From the IMG/VR virus record IMGVR_UViG_3300032267_001142, positions 122,106 to 186,105 of that record: a stretch of 64,000 nucleotides of DNA, one strand, 5' to 3'. Below are positions 1 through 7,551 of this stretch, one piece after another. The position numbers and the translations under genes were made by a program. Below the pieces are notes generated by a model. The model had not been told where the DNA came from. It ran no database searches and was given only the letters and a program-made list of their open reading frames with translations. How positions within the stretch are numbered: position 1 is the stretch's first letter; the number at the start of each line of letters is the position of its first letter. Source of the DNA: a virus.

Positions 1-783
1 GTGGACGGAAAGAATATGTGCCGCAGCGATTTGCTGCTTTTGAAATATACAGATTGGGACGGAGGTAGATACGAGTTTGAATGTTCCACGACAGAAGACA
101 CGGAAGGCTACCGAATTACGCCGAGTATCGCGCTGTGCTCGTCAGCGGAAAAATTAAGGACTCTGCCGGTCGGCGCTGTTCAAAAAATACTTTCTAGGTA
201 TTCACACATAAACGCCGCAGTAATAGGAGCGGAGAAAGATTATCCTAGATTGCCTATACAAGAGATATGTGCGAGCCGAGACATAAATCTTGATTATCGC
301 TGCGACTCCAGAAAAGACTACGCGTCGATTCAGTGGAAATTCAAGGCTGTCGCAGATTCGGATTTGGTAATAGCGACCGATTGTGGTTGGGCGTGGATTG
401 CGATGGCGCTCAAAATACCTGTAGTGTGGCTGGAGAGTAGGGTCTCTTACGAGCGCTTAATACCTAAGCATTATTGGGATGCCGTAAAACTCTACAAGTC
501 CTACAAAATAAGCTGCGATAGGATGTGTCAGGCCGGAAGGGAAGAGATGCTCGCAAGAATATATGGCGACAGCGCCAATCGCCCGAGAGAGAATTGGCAG
601 TTCTTTAATGGTGGTCCGAAAGAATTTTCACTCAGATTGCCTGACGCACAGTCTCACTTTGATTTGGCGTGTAGGCAAAAAGAAAACGTCCCCTGCCTAG
701 ATTATAGCGAGGCTGACGTTTCACAAATACTAAGCTTAGCAGAGGAATTGGCTCCCGCGCTGAAAGGATGCAGAATACGTTGA
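1..783 (+). CDS. Glycosyltransferase family 9-like protein (left end probably cut by window)
   Basis: The frame is open from base 1, so the true start may lie upstream. The visible 260 residues resemble the C-terminal lobe of GT9 (heptosyltransferase-type) enzymes: a strand-loop with ADSDLVIATDCGWAWIAMA followed by IPVVWL, where GT9 proteins bind the nucleotide sugar. Such phage proteins could modify a surface glycan or the virion, but no substrate can be read from the sequence. The family call rests on this motif alone, and a related Rossmann-type transferase is possible. Confidence 0.45.
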   Translation: MDGKNMCRSDLLLLKYTDWDGGRYEFECSTTEDTEGYRITPSIALCSSAEKLRTLPVGAVQKILSRYSHINAAVIGAEKDYPRLPIQEICASRDINLDYRCDSRKDYASIQWKFKAVADSDLVIATDCGWAWIAMALKIPVVWLESRVSYERLIPKHYWDAVKLYKSYKISCDRMCQAGREEMLARIYGDSANRPRENWQFFNGGPKEFSLRLPDAQSHFDLACRQKENVPCLDYSEADVSQILSLAEELAPALKGCRIR

Positions 784-816
784 CTCTACTGGCATAAAGA
801 GTAACATACAGAGAAT

Positions 817-1107
817 ATGGATAAGACCCAACACCTATTGACAATTCTCATGGAAGAATGCGCGGAAGTCTCGCAGCGGGCTAGTAAAGCGCTCCGCTTT
901 GGTCTAAAAGAGCAGCAGAGCGAGCTTCACCCGCCAAACGATGAGAGGCTCACTTACGAGTTTGCCGACCTATTGGCCGTGTATCGCTGTTTGGTGGATT
1001 TGGGACTACTGAAGACGCCATCACCAGAAGATTTGGAAAAGAAGAGGATGAAGCTGGAGGAGTATACAAAGTATTCTCAATCGCTAGGAATCGTTGACCC
1101 TGATTAA
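817..1107 (+). CDS. MazG-like nucleotide pyrophosphohydrolase-type protein
   Basis: A 96-residue all-helical protein. EECAEVSQRASKALRFG near residues 13-29 and YEFADLL near 48-54 match the metal-binding helices (EExxE, ExxD) of the MazG-like superfamily, which hydrolyse NTPs to NMP and pyrophosphate. Phage members are thought to clean nucleotide pools or lower alarmones. It is compact, single-domain and of usual phage length. The start is the first ATG, with no Shine-Dalgarno. Small phage genes follow closely. Confidence 0.7.
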   Translation: MDKTQHLLTILMEECAEVSQRASKALRFGLKEQQSELHPPNDERLTYEFADLLAVYRCLVDLGLLKTPSPEDLEKKRMKLEEYTKYSQSLGIVDPD

Positions 1108-1109
1108 AA

Positions 1110-1358
1110 ATGCGCCCAGCCAAAACTCATGAATTAAAAATCCTTCCGAAATACTTCGTAGCGGTAATCTCAGGCGCGAAAACGTTTGAGATTCGCGAGA
1201 AGAGGGATAGAGACTTTCAAGTAGGCGACATTCTTTGGCTAAGGCAGTATTTGCCGTACCCAGAGAACAGATTCACGGGTCTTGGCGTGTACAAGCGTGT
1301 CTCTTATATTTCCGAGTTCTTTGAAAAAGAGGGGTTCGTAGTGATGTCGATAGTATGA
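1110..1358 (+). CDS. DUF3850 / ASCH-type small protein
   Basis: 82 residues matching the DUF3850 pattern: THELKILPKYF, VISGAKTFEIREKRDRDFQVGD, then a beta-rich end. The fold is PUA/ASCH-like, a class often linked to RNA or modified-base binding. Common in phages, with no known role. Its stop overlaps the next ATG (ATGA), suggesting translational coupling with the YopX-family gene. Confidence 0.75.
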   Translation: MRPAKTHELKILPKYFVAVISGAKTFEIREKRDRDFQVGDILWLRQYLPYPENRFTGLGVYKRVSYISEFFEKEGFVVMSIV

Positions 1359-1759
1359 ACAATATCAGATATCGAGTTTGGGACATCAAGAATAAATCGT
1401 TCACAAACGATGATTCTATTTGCGTGTCGCCGCTAGGCAAGGTTTTCTCTATTCGTGATTATACGAGAGACGTATCGGACAGATTCATTATTCAGCGGTT
1501 TACTGGCGTCAAAGATAGCGTCGGCGTGGATATTTACGAAGGTGACATTGTTAAAACAGACCCGAAGCATATCACCGTCTCTTTGTGTGACGTTTCTGAA
1601 TATACGCATGGGGAAGTCCGTTGGTTTAACTCCTCGTTCAAAGTCTGTCAAGAGTTTATAGGCGCGGCGTATCTTAACGATTATGTCACTTGTAACTGCT
1701 GCGGCTGTGGCTTGACGATAATTGGAAACGTATTCAATACACCTTACCCTTGTGAATAA
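1355..1759 (+). CDS. YopX family protein
   Basis: 134 residues. The start (RYRVWDIKNKSF) and the core FTGVKDSVGVDIYEGDIV are diagnostic of the YopX family, known from SPbeta and many phages. Function is unknown. An unusual C-terminal Cys-rich turn (CNCCGCG) could bind metal. It overlaps the preceding gene by four bases. Confidence 0.75.
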   Translation: MNNIRYRVWDIKNKSFTNDDSICVSPLGKVFSIRDYTRDVSDRFIIQRFTGVKDSVGVDIYEGDIVKTDPKHITVSLCDVSEYTHGEVRWFNSSFKVCQEFIGAAYLNDYVTCNCCGCGLTIIGNVFNTPYPCE

Positions 1760-1765
1760 CAAAAG

Positions 1766-2371
1766 ATGAGCGACAAATACAAGATTAACGAAGTCTATAC
1801 TCTACGAGTTTTTTCTGAGCCGGAAGAAATGGAATACCTAGGAAAGATTCAAAACTCTAAAACTAACGGCGCGGACACTTCAATTGTTTTTGAAGTGTTT
1901 CGTCGCATGTCTTTCGGAAGATTAGATTTGATGGCGCTAGCCAGTAATAAGTTCATCGCTAGGTCATACGACGGGACTATAGAGGGATTGTTGGCGGAGA
2001 TTAGGAAAGGATTGACATTCTTCGGAAGTGGTCACGACTCCATCACAGTCGGCGACAAGAAACTACAAATAGGAGAGTTCAAAGCTCAGGTCGCCGGTTT
2101 ATTAACCGACGAGCAGATTGAAGAGAGTGTTTTACGAGGTCGTTACGACGCAATAAATAACGGACATGGTGAAGTGAAGTGGTGCCCATCTTGCGGAAGG
2201 GTATCGCAGACTAGCTGCGCTGCCTGTGGTTGCGGTAATTGTAAGACTTGCGGACATCGTTGGACGTGCCAAACACCATTTATGCAAGTTGTAAATCTTC
2301 TCTCTCCTTTCTCCAAGTTTTTTATTGACAAATCTGAAAATCAGTGTAATATAACAGCGCCTAGGAATTAG
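1766..2371 (+). CDS. Hypothetical protein with C-terminal zinc-ribbon-like cysteine cluster
   Basis: 201 residues, not recognised as a family. The N-terminal two thirds are a mixed alpha/beta domain. Residues about 139-168 hold eight cysteines in CxxC-type spacing (CPSCG, CAACGCGNCKTC), a likely zinc ribbon or double knuckle. It starts six bases after the YopX gene, so it is probably co-transcribed. Confidence 0.6.
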   Translation: MSDKYKINEVYTLRVFSEPEEMEYLGKIQNSKTNGADTSIVFEVFRRMSFGRLDLMALASNKFIARSYDGTIEGLLAEIRKGLTFFGSGHDSITVGDKKLQIGEFKAQVAGLLTDEQIEESVLRGRYDAINNGHGEVKWCPSCGRVSQTSCAACGCGNCKTCGHRWTCQTPFMQVVNLLSPFSKFFIDKSENQCNITAPRN

Positions 2372-2415
2372 CCTCGGCAGAACAAGTCCTCATTAGTGGG
2401 GCGAAAACAAAAAAA

Positions 2416-3147
2416 ATGTCAAATAAAGCAAACGCTTTGTCCGTTCTAGTAAACGGTCGTAACTGCAAGACCTATGGAAAAGATGGAAGGGTCTTCATTG
2501 AAGGCCGCAAAGGGTCCGAATACTCTATCAGGATTACCAATGACCGTATCCGCAGGGTTTTGGCCGTCATTACGGTAGACGGAATCAACGTCATCAGCGG
2601 CAATCTCGGCGGCGATGGTGATGAGGGTTACGTGATTGAGCCGTTCTCCAAGGCTGAGATTAAAGGGTTCCGCACTTCGGAAAGCGAAGTCCACCCGTTC
2701 CTGTTCAGCGACAAGGATAAAAGCTACGCCGCGAAAACCGATACCGAAGGTTCCAGTGACCGTAATTGTGGAGTTATTGCGGTTAAGCTATTTCAGGAAT
2801 ATCGTCCCGAACCGACTTACATGATGCGCAAGAAATCTCTGTCGCCAGACTGGGATTTATCAACAATGAGAGGCGCGCACGATGCACAGTATAGGTCTTG
2901 TCTGACCTCCTGCGCCTCGCTTAATGAGGTAGGCTCTTTTGATTTGGGCACCAAGTTTGCCGATGAGGCAATTACCGACACCGTTACCACAGTGTCCTTT
3001 ACTAAGGGGTCGCTCATTGGAATTGATGAGATTTACTACGCGTCTTTCTCCGAGCTAGAGAAGATGGGCGTCATTGATAAGTCCCCGAAGGTAGCTTTCC
3101 CTCAAGCTTTCCCTGAAAGGAAATTCTGCAAGCCTCCGAAAAAGTAA
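2416..3147 (+). CDS. Conserved phage protein of unknown function
   Basis: 243 residues. The pattern NGRxCKxYxxDGRVFIEGRKGSEYSI, then a strand-rich core with VDGINVISG and GYVIEPFS..I.GFR, recurs in large phages and seems to be a beta-sandwich fold. No catalytic residues stand out. It is the sole gene between two short gaps and probably has its own promoter. A virion role is possible but not shown. Confidence 0.6.
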   Translation: MSNKANALSVLVNGRNCKTYGKDGRVFIEGRKGSEYSIRITNDRIRRVLAVITVDGINVISGNLGGDGDEGYVIEPFSKAEIKGFRTSESEVHPFLFSDKDKSYAAKTDTEGSSDRNCGVIAVKLFQEYRPEPTYMMRKKSLSPDWDLSTMRGAHDAQYRSCLTSCASLNEVGSFDLGTKFADEAITDTVTTVSFTKGSLIGIDEIYYASFSELEKMGVIDKSPKVAFPQAFPERKFCKPPKK

Positions 3148-3189
3148 AAAGCTCTTGCAAAGGCGAAAAAGAGAGCTAGTATAGGATAT

Positions 3190-3480
3190 ATGCAAATTCC
3201 CACATCTGACGAACTCCAGCGCAATATCGTAACAGGAGCGCCTCGATATGATTCTCCTAGCCATAAGCAACAGGAGACAGCCGAGACAGCCGAGACAGCC
3301 GAGACAGTCCTAGCCGTAGGCGCAGCTCTAGGTGGCTCGTTGTCTTACGGGTTCGATGGTCCGTGCGAGCCAGCTCTCCGTGCCGAACTAGAGGCTAAAG
3401 GATATGAAGTAGAGGATGAGTGGTATCCAGCCGATGAGCGCGGGCCTAAATCTTGTTACGTTTTTGTCAGCCCGAAGTAA
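3190..3480 (+). CDS. Small hypothetical protein with ETA tripeptide repeat
   Basis: 96 residues. Residues about 30-40 read ETAETAETAET, encoded by a nine-base tandem repeat at 3274-3309. The C-terminal part (GYEVEDEWYPADERG) looks like a small folded domain. No family recognised. The repeat is in frame, so copy changes would alter only a linker. Confidence 0.55.
   Translation: MQIPTSDELQRNIVTGAPRYDSPSHKQQETAETAETAETVLAVGAALGGSLSYGFDGPCEPALRAELEAKGYEVEDEWYPADERGPKSCYVFVSPK
3274..3309 (+). repeat. Nine-base tandem repeat, four copies
   Basis: GAGACAGCC occurs three times in a row followed by GAGACAGTC. It lies inside the coding sequence and adds Glu-Thr-Ala units. It could change length by slippage. 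Confidence 0.85.
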
Positions 3481-3557
3481 TTCGGAAATCGTTCCCTCAA
3501 AAAAAAAACGAAAAAGTTCTGGACAATCCGAAGAAAGTAGTGTAAACATCATCAGTA

Positions 3558-3671
3558 ATGAAAGCAGTCACCTTTAGTATTAAACACGGTTCCGCCGATT
3601 TGGTGGGGTATAATCTCCCCACGAATCAGCGTCTACAGGCAACCTGTGCCTCAGAACCGAAAGAAACATAG
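3558..3671 (+). CDS. Small protein (37 aa), hypothetical
   Basis: An ATG-started frame encoding MKAVTFSIKHGSADLVGYNL and 17 further residues, ending in TAG. No homology is claimed. It sits alone between two genes and is followed by a terminator-like hairpin, which supports it as a transcribed unit. Confidence 0.45.
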   Translation: MKAVTFSIKHGSADLVGYNLPTNQRLQATCASEPKET

Positions 3672-3706
3672 AACTGCGAGCGATAAAAGAAAACAGGTCA
3701 GAAGAC

Positions 3707-3748
3707 AACCCGCCGCTCGCAGAAAACGAAGGCGGGTTTTCAATTTTA
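3707..3748 (+). terminator. Terminator-like hairpin
   Basis: AACCCGCC pairs with GGCGGGTT around a 16-base loop and is followed by a T-rich run (TTCAATTTT). It lies just after the 37-residue ORF and fits an intrinsic terminator. Confidence 0.55.
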
Positions 3749-3772
3749 GCAGAAAAGTTTAAGGGATAGCCA

Positions 3773-3844
3773 ATGTCCCCGAAAAAATTGGTAAACTCCG
3801 GTGAGGACGCGGCAGAAATTCCGGCTCTGTTTAACGACAGATGA
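3773..3844 (+). CDS. Possible 23-aa peptide
   Basis: ATG frame MSPKKLVNSGEDAAEIPALF..., ending TGA just upstream of the HNH gene. Codon use looks plausible but there is no other support. Confidence 0.25.
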   Translation: MSPKKLVNSGEDAAEIPALFNDR

Positions 3845-3871
3845 CTTAACTCGCGCATGTAAAAGACGATT

Positions 3872-4723
3872 ATGGAAAAAATCCATTATTCACGCAATGA
3901 ATACCGACAGGACTACCTTGCTTCCGACGATTGGAAGCAGAAAAGCCGTTTAATTTTAGATAGAGACAAGGTTTGTCGAGTTTGCGAAAGAAAAGAGAGT
4001 TGCGACACTCATCATCTGACCTACGAAAGAGTAGGTTTCGAGAACCTAGAAACAGATTTGATAGGTGTGTGCCGCAATTGTCATAATCGTATTCACCGCC
4101 ACGAAGAGTTGGTGAAGATTTCTGATTTGTCAGTATTAAAGATGGAGTTTGAGCGCTCGAAGAAACCCTTTTTGGTGAAAGAAGGTGTCGTCAATCAAAT
4201 TCTAGATTGTAACGTCGCGACTCAAAGAGCTATCGCAGGTATCCTAAGAATCAGACCGGAAGACATTTGTTTTCAAAAAAACAGAAAATGGCACTATTTC
4301 AGTGCGCAGAAAATCCTGTTCTTAATGAGAAACAATTTGCCTGACGGAAAGAGGCTCATGGACGTTAATAAGCACTCCGTAGCTAGTTTTAGAGACTTCG
4401 ATACTGAGGACTGGCTAAACTATAAAGAATCCTTATTGCGAAATCTCGGTGATAAAATCAAGAAGATGTCGCGGCGCGAAATTCTTAGGTTTTTTGCTAG
4501 AGAAAAAACGATTTGGGGACAAAAAAGACAAAACGACCTCAATAAAGAACGCCAAGTTTATCTCGACAAACGAGCTAAAACAAGGCAACTCAGAAAGAGT
4601 CAGGACGCGATTTTGAAGCGTCTAGCCCGAGAAGTCCTCACTCCAGAGTGCAGGAGTGAATTAGAGAAAGAACTAGGAATTTTGAACGCGGAAGCGAAAA
4701 GAAATTCTCCCACGGCGGGTTAG
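3872..4723 (+). CDS. HNH endonuclease (free-standing, homing type)
   Basis: 283 residues. A CRVCERKESCD..HHLTYERVG motif near residues 34-56 and VCRNCHNRIHR near 69-79 form an HNH nuclease with two zinc-binding Cys pairs. The long basic, coiled tail (about 150-283) is probably for DNA binding. It stops seven bases before the first tRNA gene, a typical position for a mobile nuclease next to a tRNA cluster. Confidence 0.8.
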   Translation: MEKIHYSRNEYRQDYLASDDWKQKSRLILDRDKVCRVCERKESCDTHHLTYERVGFENLETDLIGVCRNCHNRIHRHEELVKISDLSVLKMEFERSKKPFLVKEGVVNQILDCNVATQRAIAGILRIRPEDICFQKNRKWHYFSAQKILFLMRNNLPDGKRLMDVNKHSVASFRDFDTEDWLNYKESLLRNLGDKIKKMSRREILRFFAREKTIWGQKRQNDLNKERQVYLDKRAKTRQLRKSQDAILKRLAREVLTPECRSELEKELGILNAEAKRNSPTAG

Positions 4724-4729
4724 CCGAAT

Positions 4730-4803
4730 GCGCGCATCGTATATGAGTATTACTCCTGATTGCCATTCAGGGAAAGCGGTTGCAAGTCCCGCTGCGCGCT
4801 CCA
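4730..4803 (+). tRNA. tRNA-Gly(GCC)
   Basis: Perfect 7-bp acceptor (GCGCGCA/TGCGCGC), U73 and encoded CCA. Anticodon loop TTGCCAT. D-loop has A18 G19 (GAGT). T-loop TGCAAGT carries G55 in place of Psi55. Confidence 0.85.
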
Positions 4804-4820
4804 AGTTTTTCAAAAACCTG

Positions 4821-4848
4821 TTGACCTTTTCAAAAAAGGCAGTAGAGT
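4821..4848 (+). promoter_or_regulatory. Sigma70-type promoter before second tRNA-Gly
   Basis: TTGACC, 16-bp spacer, TAGAGT. It would give a leader of about 135 bases before the tRNA at 4994, containing no recognised gene. Confidence 0.6.
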
Positions 4849-4993
4849 GAGTGAAGTAAAGGGAAGCCGCCCTAAACGCAAACGGCGAAAACGACCATAG
4901 AGAGTCTAGCATTAAAATCGGCCAGCTAGCGCCCCTGTCGGATAGCTTGTAAAAAGCTTAAAGATGTTTGTTATTTGCAGTGGTAGTTATTAT

Positions 4994-5071
4994 GCGGTAT
5001 TCGCCTAGTTAGTTATGGCACCTGTCTTCCAAATAGGAATAACGTCGGAGCAAAGCCGACATACCGCACCA
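4994..5071 (+). tRNA. tRNA-Gly(UCC)
   Basis: Acceptor GCGGTAT/ATACCGC, A73, CCA. Anticodon loop CTTCCAA. D-loop with A18 G19. T-arm GTCGG-AGCAAAG-CCGAC with G55 C56. Confidence 0.8.
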
Positions 5072-5080
5072 TTCTTTACT

Positions 5081-5174
5081 TCCAAAGTACACTAACTGGA
5101 AAGTGGCGAAGCTGTTAACTTCGTGCATCCCACCCCTGCGTGGTATCTAGGTCCGAATCCTAGCTTTGGAGCCA
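5081..5174 (+). tRNA. tRNA-Asn(GUU), class II-like with long variable arm
   Basis: Acceptor TCCAAAG/CTTTGGA, G73, CCA. Anticodon arm CGAAG-CTGTTAA-CTTCG. A long variable arm is present although tRNA-Asn is normally class I. This is the only gene here with GG in the D-loop (AACTGGAA), and its T-loop is TCCGAAT, so positions 18 and 55 can form a Watson-Crick G-C pair. Confidence 0.75.
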
Positions 5175-5175
5175 C

Positions 5176-5742
5176 TTAACATTTGGAAGTAATAATACCA
5201 AGTTTTTTAGCTCTTTTGCGAATTCCTGTTGGGCTAATGTTTATTAATTCCGATATCGAATTCGGGCTGAGTTTTTGCACGACCATCATATCATACAGGT
5301 CTATTGACGACCAATCAAACTTCTCCCGAAGTTTGCACGCACAAGACCTCGAACAAACTTTGTAACCTACTGGTTTATCTGCGCCGCAGATAGGGCACGA
5401 ATTCATTTCTATCACTGTTTCCGGTCTATAGTTGACGAACGACTCATTAAACGCCCGAAAGGTTTCGGGAACATTTGCAACTCCGTTATGCACTTCTCGA
5501 TGACAGTTGGAACATAACAAAATACACTTTTTTAGTTCGGCACAAATCTTGCTCCAAGCTTTAGGTGACGACATAGTTTTACCAAACGAAAACTCTTTAA
5601 TAGATGGGTCTAAATGATGAAGTTCGAGCGCCGCGTTACATTTTTTGTAATTGCAGATTTGGCAGCATCCTCCCATAGATTCGATGATACGGATTTTGGT
5701 ATTTTTGCGCCACATTTTGACATGATTAGAATTTTTGCTCAT
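5176..5742 (-). CDS. HNH endonuclease inside tRNA cluster
   Basis: 188 residues on the minus strand. CCQICNYKKCN..LELHHLDP near residues 26-46 and LLCSNCHREVH near 75-85 form the HNH site. A second Cys cluster (CPICGADKPVGYKVCSRSC) and a C-terminal helix-turn-helix-like end (SPNSISELINISPTGIRKRA) suggest DNA recognition. It ends two bases from tRNA-Asn. Probably a homing nuclease that invaded the tRNA array. Confidence 0.8.
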   Translation of the reverse strand: MSKNSNHVKMWRKNTKIRIIESMGGCCQICNYKKCNAALELHHLDPSIKEFSFGKTMSSPKAWSKICAELKKCILLCSNCHREVHNGVANVPETFRAFNESFVNYRPETVIEMNSCPICGADKPVGYKVCSRSCACKLREKFDWSSIDLYDMMVVQKLSPNSISELINISPTGIRKRAKKLGIITSKC

Positions 5743-5904
5743 ATATTAACAGATTATGTTAATTTACACCATTAGTGGTGTGATGTGAGGGTTATCTTGG
5801 AATTAGAGCCTATTTCTAGTAGCGACACTGCCAAAGCGTTGAACGTGGCCCGTCATAGTAACGGGATAAAGAAATGCGTTTCTCAACCGCTAGAATTCAA
5901 TTTC

Positions 5905-5980
5905 GGGGCATTAGTGAGAGAAGTTAGCACAGGAAGCTTGCACCTTCCAAGAGACGGCGCGATACCGTCATGCTCCACCA
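5905..5980 (+). tRNA. tRNA-Ala(UGC)
   Basis: Acceptor GGGGCAT/ATGCTCC includes the alanine identity pair G3-U70. A73, CCA. Anticodon loop CTTGCAC. D-loop A18 G19. T-loop CGCGATA with G55 C56. The 162 bases upstream contain no gene I can support. Confidence 0.85.
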
Positions 5981-5992
5981 TTAGTTGAACAT

Positions 5993-6068
5993 CGGAACGT
6001 AGCCTAGCAGTTCAGGCACCTGTTTTGGGAACAGGACGAGGCGGGGGCAGCACCTGCCGTTCCGACCA
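5993..6068 (+). tRNA. tRNA-Pro(UGG), copy 1
   Basis: Acceptor CGGAACG/CGTTCCG, A73, CCA. Anticodon loop TTTGGGA. D-loop A18 G19. T-loop GGCAGCA with G55 C56. Confidence 0.85.
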
Positions 6069-6071
6069 TTT

Positions 6072-6158
6072 GGGTAGTTAGACTCGTAGAGTGCGAGGGC
6101 GGATTGTAAACCCGCCTCTGTAATGGACTGGTAGGTGCGACTCCTACATTGCCCACCA
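6072..6158 (+). tRNA. tRNA-Tyr(GUA), copy 1
   Basis: Acceptor GGGTAGT/ATTGCCC with two wobbles, A73, CCA. Anticodon loop TTGTAAA. Long variable arm as usual for bacterial Tyr. D-loop A18 G19. T-loop TGCGACT. Confidence 0.85.
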
Positions 6159-6164
6159 TTTTAT

Positions 6165-6239
6165 GTCCCATTCGTCCATAAGTTAAGACCGCAGCCTTTC
6201 AAGTTGCAGAACGCGGAGCGTTACCGCGATGGGATACCA
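6165..6239 (+). tRNA. tRNA-Glu(UUC)
   Basis: Acceptor GTCCCAT/ATGGGAT, A73, CCA. Anticodon loop CTTTCAA. D-loop CATAAGTTAA gives A18 G19. T-loop AGCGTTA, in which 54 and 58 are swapped (A and T) relative to canonical. Confidence 0.85.
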
Positions 6240-6302
6240 TTTATAAACGGTAGCTGATAACCTTGGCCGAGGTTTAGGCACGACCGAAACGAGAGAGACA
6301 CA

Positions 6303-6361
6303 GTAGCATATCTAGTAATGCAGGCCCCTAATTCGGGCCTTAACGTGGTGCAAATCCCGCG
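6303..6361 (+). pseudogene. tRNA-like remnant lacking an acceptor stem
   Basis: D-arm GCAT-ATCTAGTA-ATGC, anticodon arm AGGCCC-CTAATTC-GGGCCT and a T-arm with TGCAAAT are all present with the local A18/G55 signature. No matching acceptor strands or CCA are found. Either a decayed tRNA or part of another RNA. Confidence 0.4.
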
Positions 6362-6365
6362 AGTT

Positions 6366-6383
6366 GGAACGTCCGTGAAATCC
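6366..6383 (+). repeat. 18-base exact repeat, copy 1
   Basis: GGAACGTCCGTGAAATCC occurs here and at 8821-8838, each time in non-coding sequence a short way upstream of a tRNA. Function unknown. Confidence 0.8.
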
Positions 6384-6397
6384 TCGATAATTTTGAT

Positions 6398-6471
6398 ACC
6401 TCATTGGTGAATGAATATCACACAACCCTGTCACGGTTGAGTAACGGGTGTAAGTCCCGTATGGGGTGCCA
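6398..6471 (+). tRNA. tRNA-Asp(GUC), copy 1, A19-U56 elbow
   Basis: Acceptor ACCTCAT/ATGGGGT, G73 (Asp-type), CCA. Anticodon loop CTGTCAC. D-loop ATGAATA gives A18 A19 and T-loop TGTAAGT gives G55 U56, so the 19-56 pair is A-U instead of G-C. Confidence 0.85.
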
Positions 6472-6501
6472 TTTTCAATAAAACAGAGGCTATACTGTAT
6501 T

Positions 6502-6563
6502 AGCGACGAAATCGGAGCCGAAACATAGCGGAGGTTGCAAACTCCGTGGAATAACCCGTCGCT
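6502..6563 (+). pseudogene. Degenerate tRNA-Cys(GCA)-like element without T-arm
   Basis: AGCGACG/CGTCGCT can form a 7-bp acceptor, and TTGCAAA sits in an anticodon-like arm (CGGAG/CTCCG, 8-base loop). There is no T-arm and no CCA (CATT follows). Too short for a normal tRNA; a decayed or minimal tRNA-like RNA. Confidence 0.35.
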
Positions 6564-6581
6564 CATTGAAGAATTTTTAAT

Positions 6582-6658
6582 CGTAGTGAGGCTCGAACAG
6601 CATCGACACCCGCTTGATAGGCGGACCAAAGCAAGGGCAGCACTTGCCACTACGACCA
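6582..6658 (+). tRNA. tRNA-Ile(GAU)
   Basis: Acceptor CGTAGTG/CACTACG, A73, CCA. Anticodon loop TTGATAG on a 4-bp stem. D-loop ACAGCA with A18 G19. T-arm GCAAG-GGCAGCA-CTTGC. Confidence 0.8.
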
Positions 6659-6732
6659 GCGGGATAGTGTAAGAGTAGCATATCAGTCTCATAAGCTGAA
6701 GACGCCGTTGCAATTTACGGCTCCTGCAACCA
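6659..6732 (+). tRNA. Initiator-like tRNA-fMet(CAU), copy 1
   Basis: GCGGGA/TCCTGC pairs as positions 2-7/66-71, and the 3' end is TCCTGCA-A-CCA. Position 72 is A, and the only available position 1 is the terminal A of the preceding tRNA's CCA, giving the unpaired 1-72 typical of initiators. Anticodon loop CTCATAA. D-loop AAGAGTA. T-loop TGCAATTT is 8 nt. It lacks the GGG/CCC anticodon stem of E. coli initiators. Confidence 0.7.
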
Positions 6733-6783
6733 TACAGTCCGTCGGCTATTCCTCTGCGCGAGCATGAACCGATGGTTAGTTTC

Positions 6784-6858
6784 GCTGACGTAGCCCAATG
6801 CAGAGGCATGAGGTCGAGAACTTCATTAGTGTAGGTGCGAGTCCTATCGTCAGCACCA
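6784..6858 (+). tRNA. tRNA with GAG anticodon (Leu-type), C33
   Basis: Acceptor GCTGACG/CGTCAGC, A73, CCA. D-loop CAATGCAGA with A18 G19. T-loop TGCGAGT. The anticodon loop TCGAGAA places C at position 33 instead of the near-universal U, and the variable loop is short although tRNA-Leu is normally class II. Amino acid identity is therefore uncertain. Confidence 0.65.
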
Positions 6859-6870
6859 ATTTCAAATACT

Positions 6871-6945
6871 CCGCTCAGAGTGTGAAAGATAGCACGATAC
6901 TCTGTCACAGTATTAGAACGAGAGCGTTACTCGTTGGGCGGGCCA
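6871..6945 (+). tRNA. tRNA-Asp(GUC), copy 2
   Basis: Acceptor CCGCTCA/TGGGCGG, G73, CCA. Anticodon loop CTGTCAC. D-loop GAAAGATA with A18 G19. T-loop AGCGTTA. Confidence 0.85.
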
Positions 6946-6989
6946 AAAATTAAATTGTCTAAATCCGGGTTTCTTGTGTAAACTATTGT

Positions 6990-7517
6990 ATGACAATCCA
7001 GATAGGACATCTCTACAATTCTCTAAAAGTTTTAGAGTTTTCTCACACAGATAAACTAGGCCACAAGATTTGGAAATGCGAGTGCTGCTGCGGCAAGCTG
7101 TGCCTTCAGCCCTCTCGATATCTAGGGAAAACAAAAAGTTGCGGATGTCAAAGGAGAAGCAAAAACATCAAAGGAGAAGGAGAGATATATGGTTCGTTAT
7201 TCTCTGGTATGAGATTCGCCGCCAAGCGGCGGCGCATAGTTTTCGATGTCTCTCCGAAATTTTTGTGGCAGCTTTTCCTAAAACAGGAAAGAAAATGCGC
7301 GCTTAGCGACCTACCATTAGATTTCGGCAGGGGTAAAAGAGGACTGTTCAGAACGGCCTCCCTAGATAGAATAGACTCCAGCAAGGGATACACGGAGGAC
7401 AACGTTCAATGGGTTCATCGCCAAGTAAACGTAATGAAGCATGAGCTTTCTTATCAGGAATTTCAGGATTTAGTAGAGAGGGTTTTTAATAAAGCCCGAA
7501 AGGATAAAAAACATTGA
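6990..7517 (+). CDS. HNH homing endonuclease
   Basis: 175 residues. The N-terminus carries a Cys cluster (CECCCGKLC..CGCQ) and the C-terminus the motif ASLDRIDSSKGYTEDNVQWV followed by NVMKHELSYQEF, typical of phage free-standing HNH nucleases. It sits between tRNA-Asp and tRNA-Phe. Three tRNA-cluster HNH genes share little sequence, so they are probably separate invasions. Confidence 0.8.
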   Translation: MTIQIGHLYNSLKVLEFSHTDKLGHKIWKCECCCGKLCLQPSRYLGKTKSCGCQRRSKNIKGEGEIYGSLFSGMRFAAKRRRIVFDVSPKFLWQLFLKQERKCALSDLPLDFGRGKRGLFRTASLDRIDSSKGYTEDNVQWVHRQVNVMKHELSYQEFQDLVERVFNKARKDKKH

Positions 7518-7542
7518 CGTTCGCTGTAAAACGCGCTACTGT
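7514..7542 (+). promoter_or_regulatory. Promoter of tRNA-Phe
   Basis: TTGACG, 17-bp spacer, TACTGT. Transcription would start just before the tRNA 5' end at 7552. The -35 box overlaps the stop codon of the HNH gene. Confidence 0.65.
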
Positions 7543-7551
7543 CTAAAACAT

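Noticed and set aside
6312-6908. 198-aa minus-strand frame over five tRNAs
   Set aside because: It lies wholly antisense to tRNA genes and has low-complexity, non-protein-like text.
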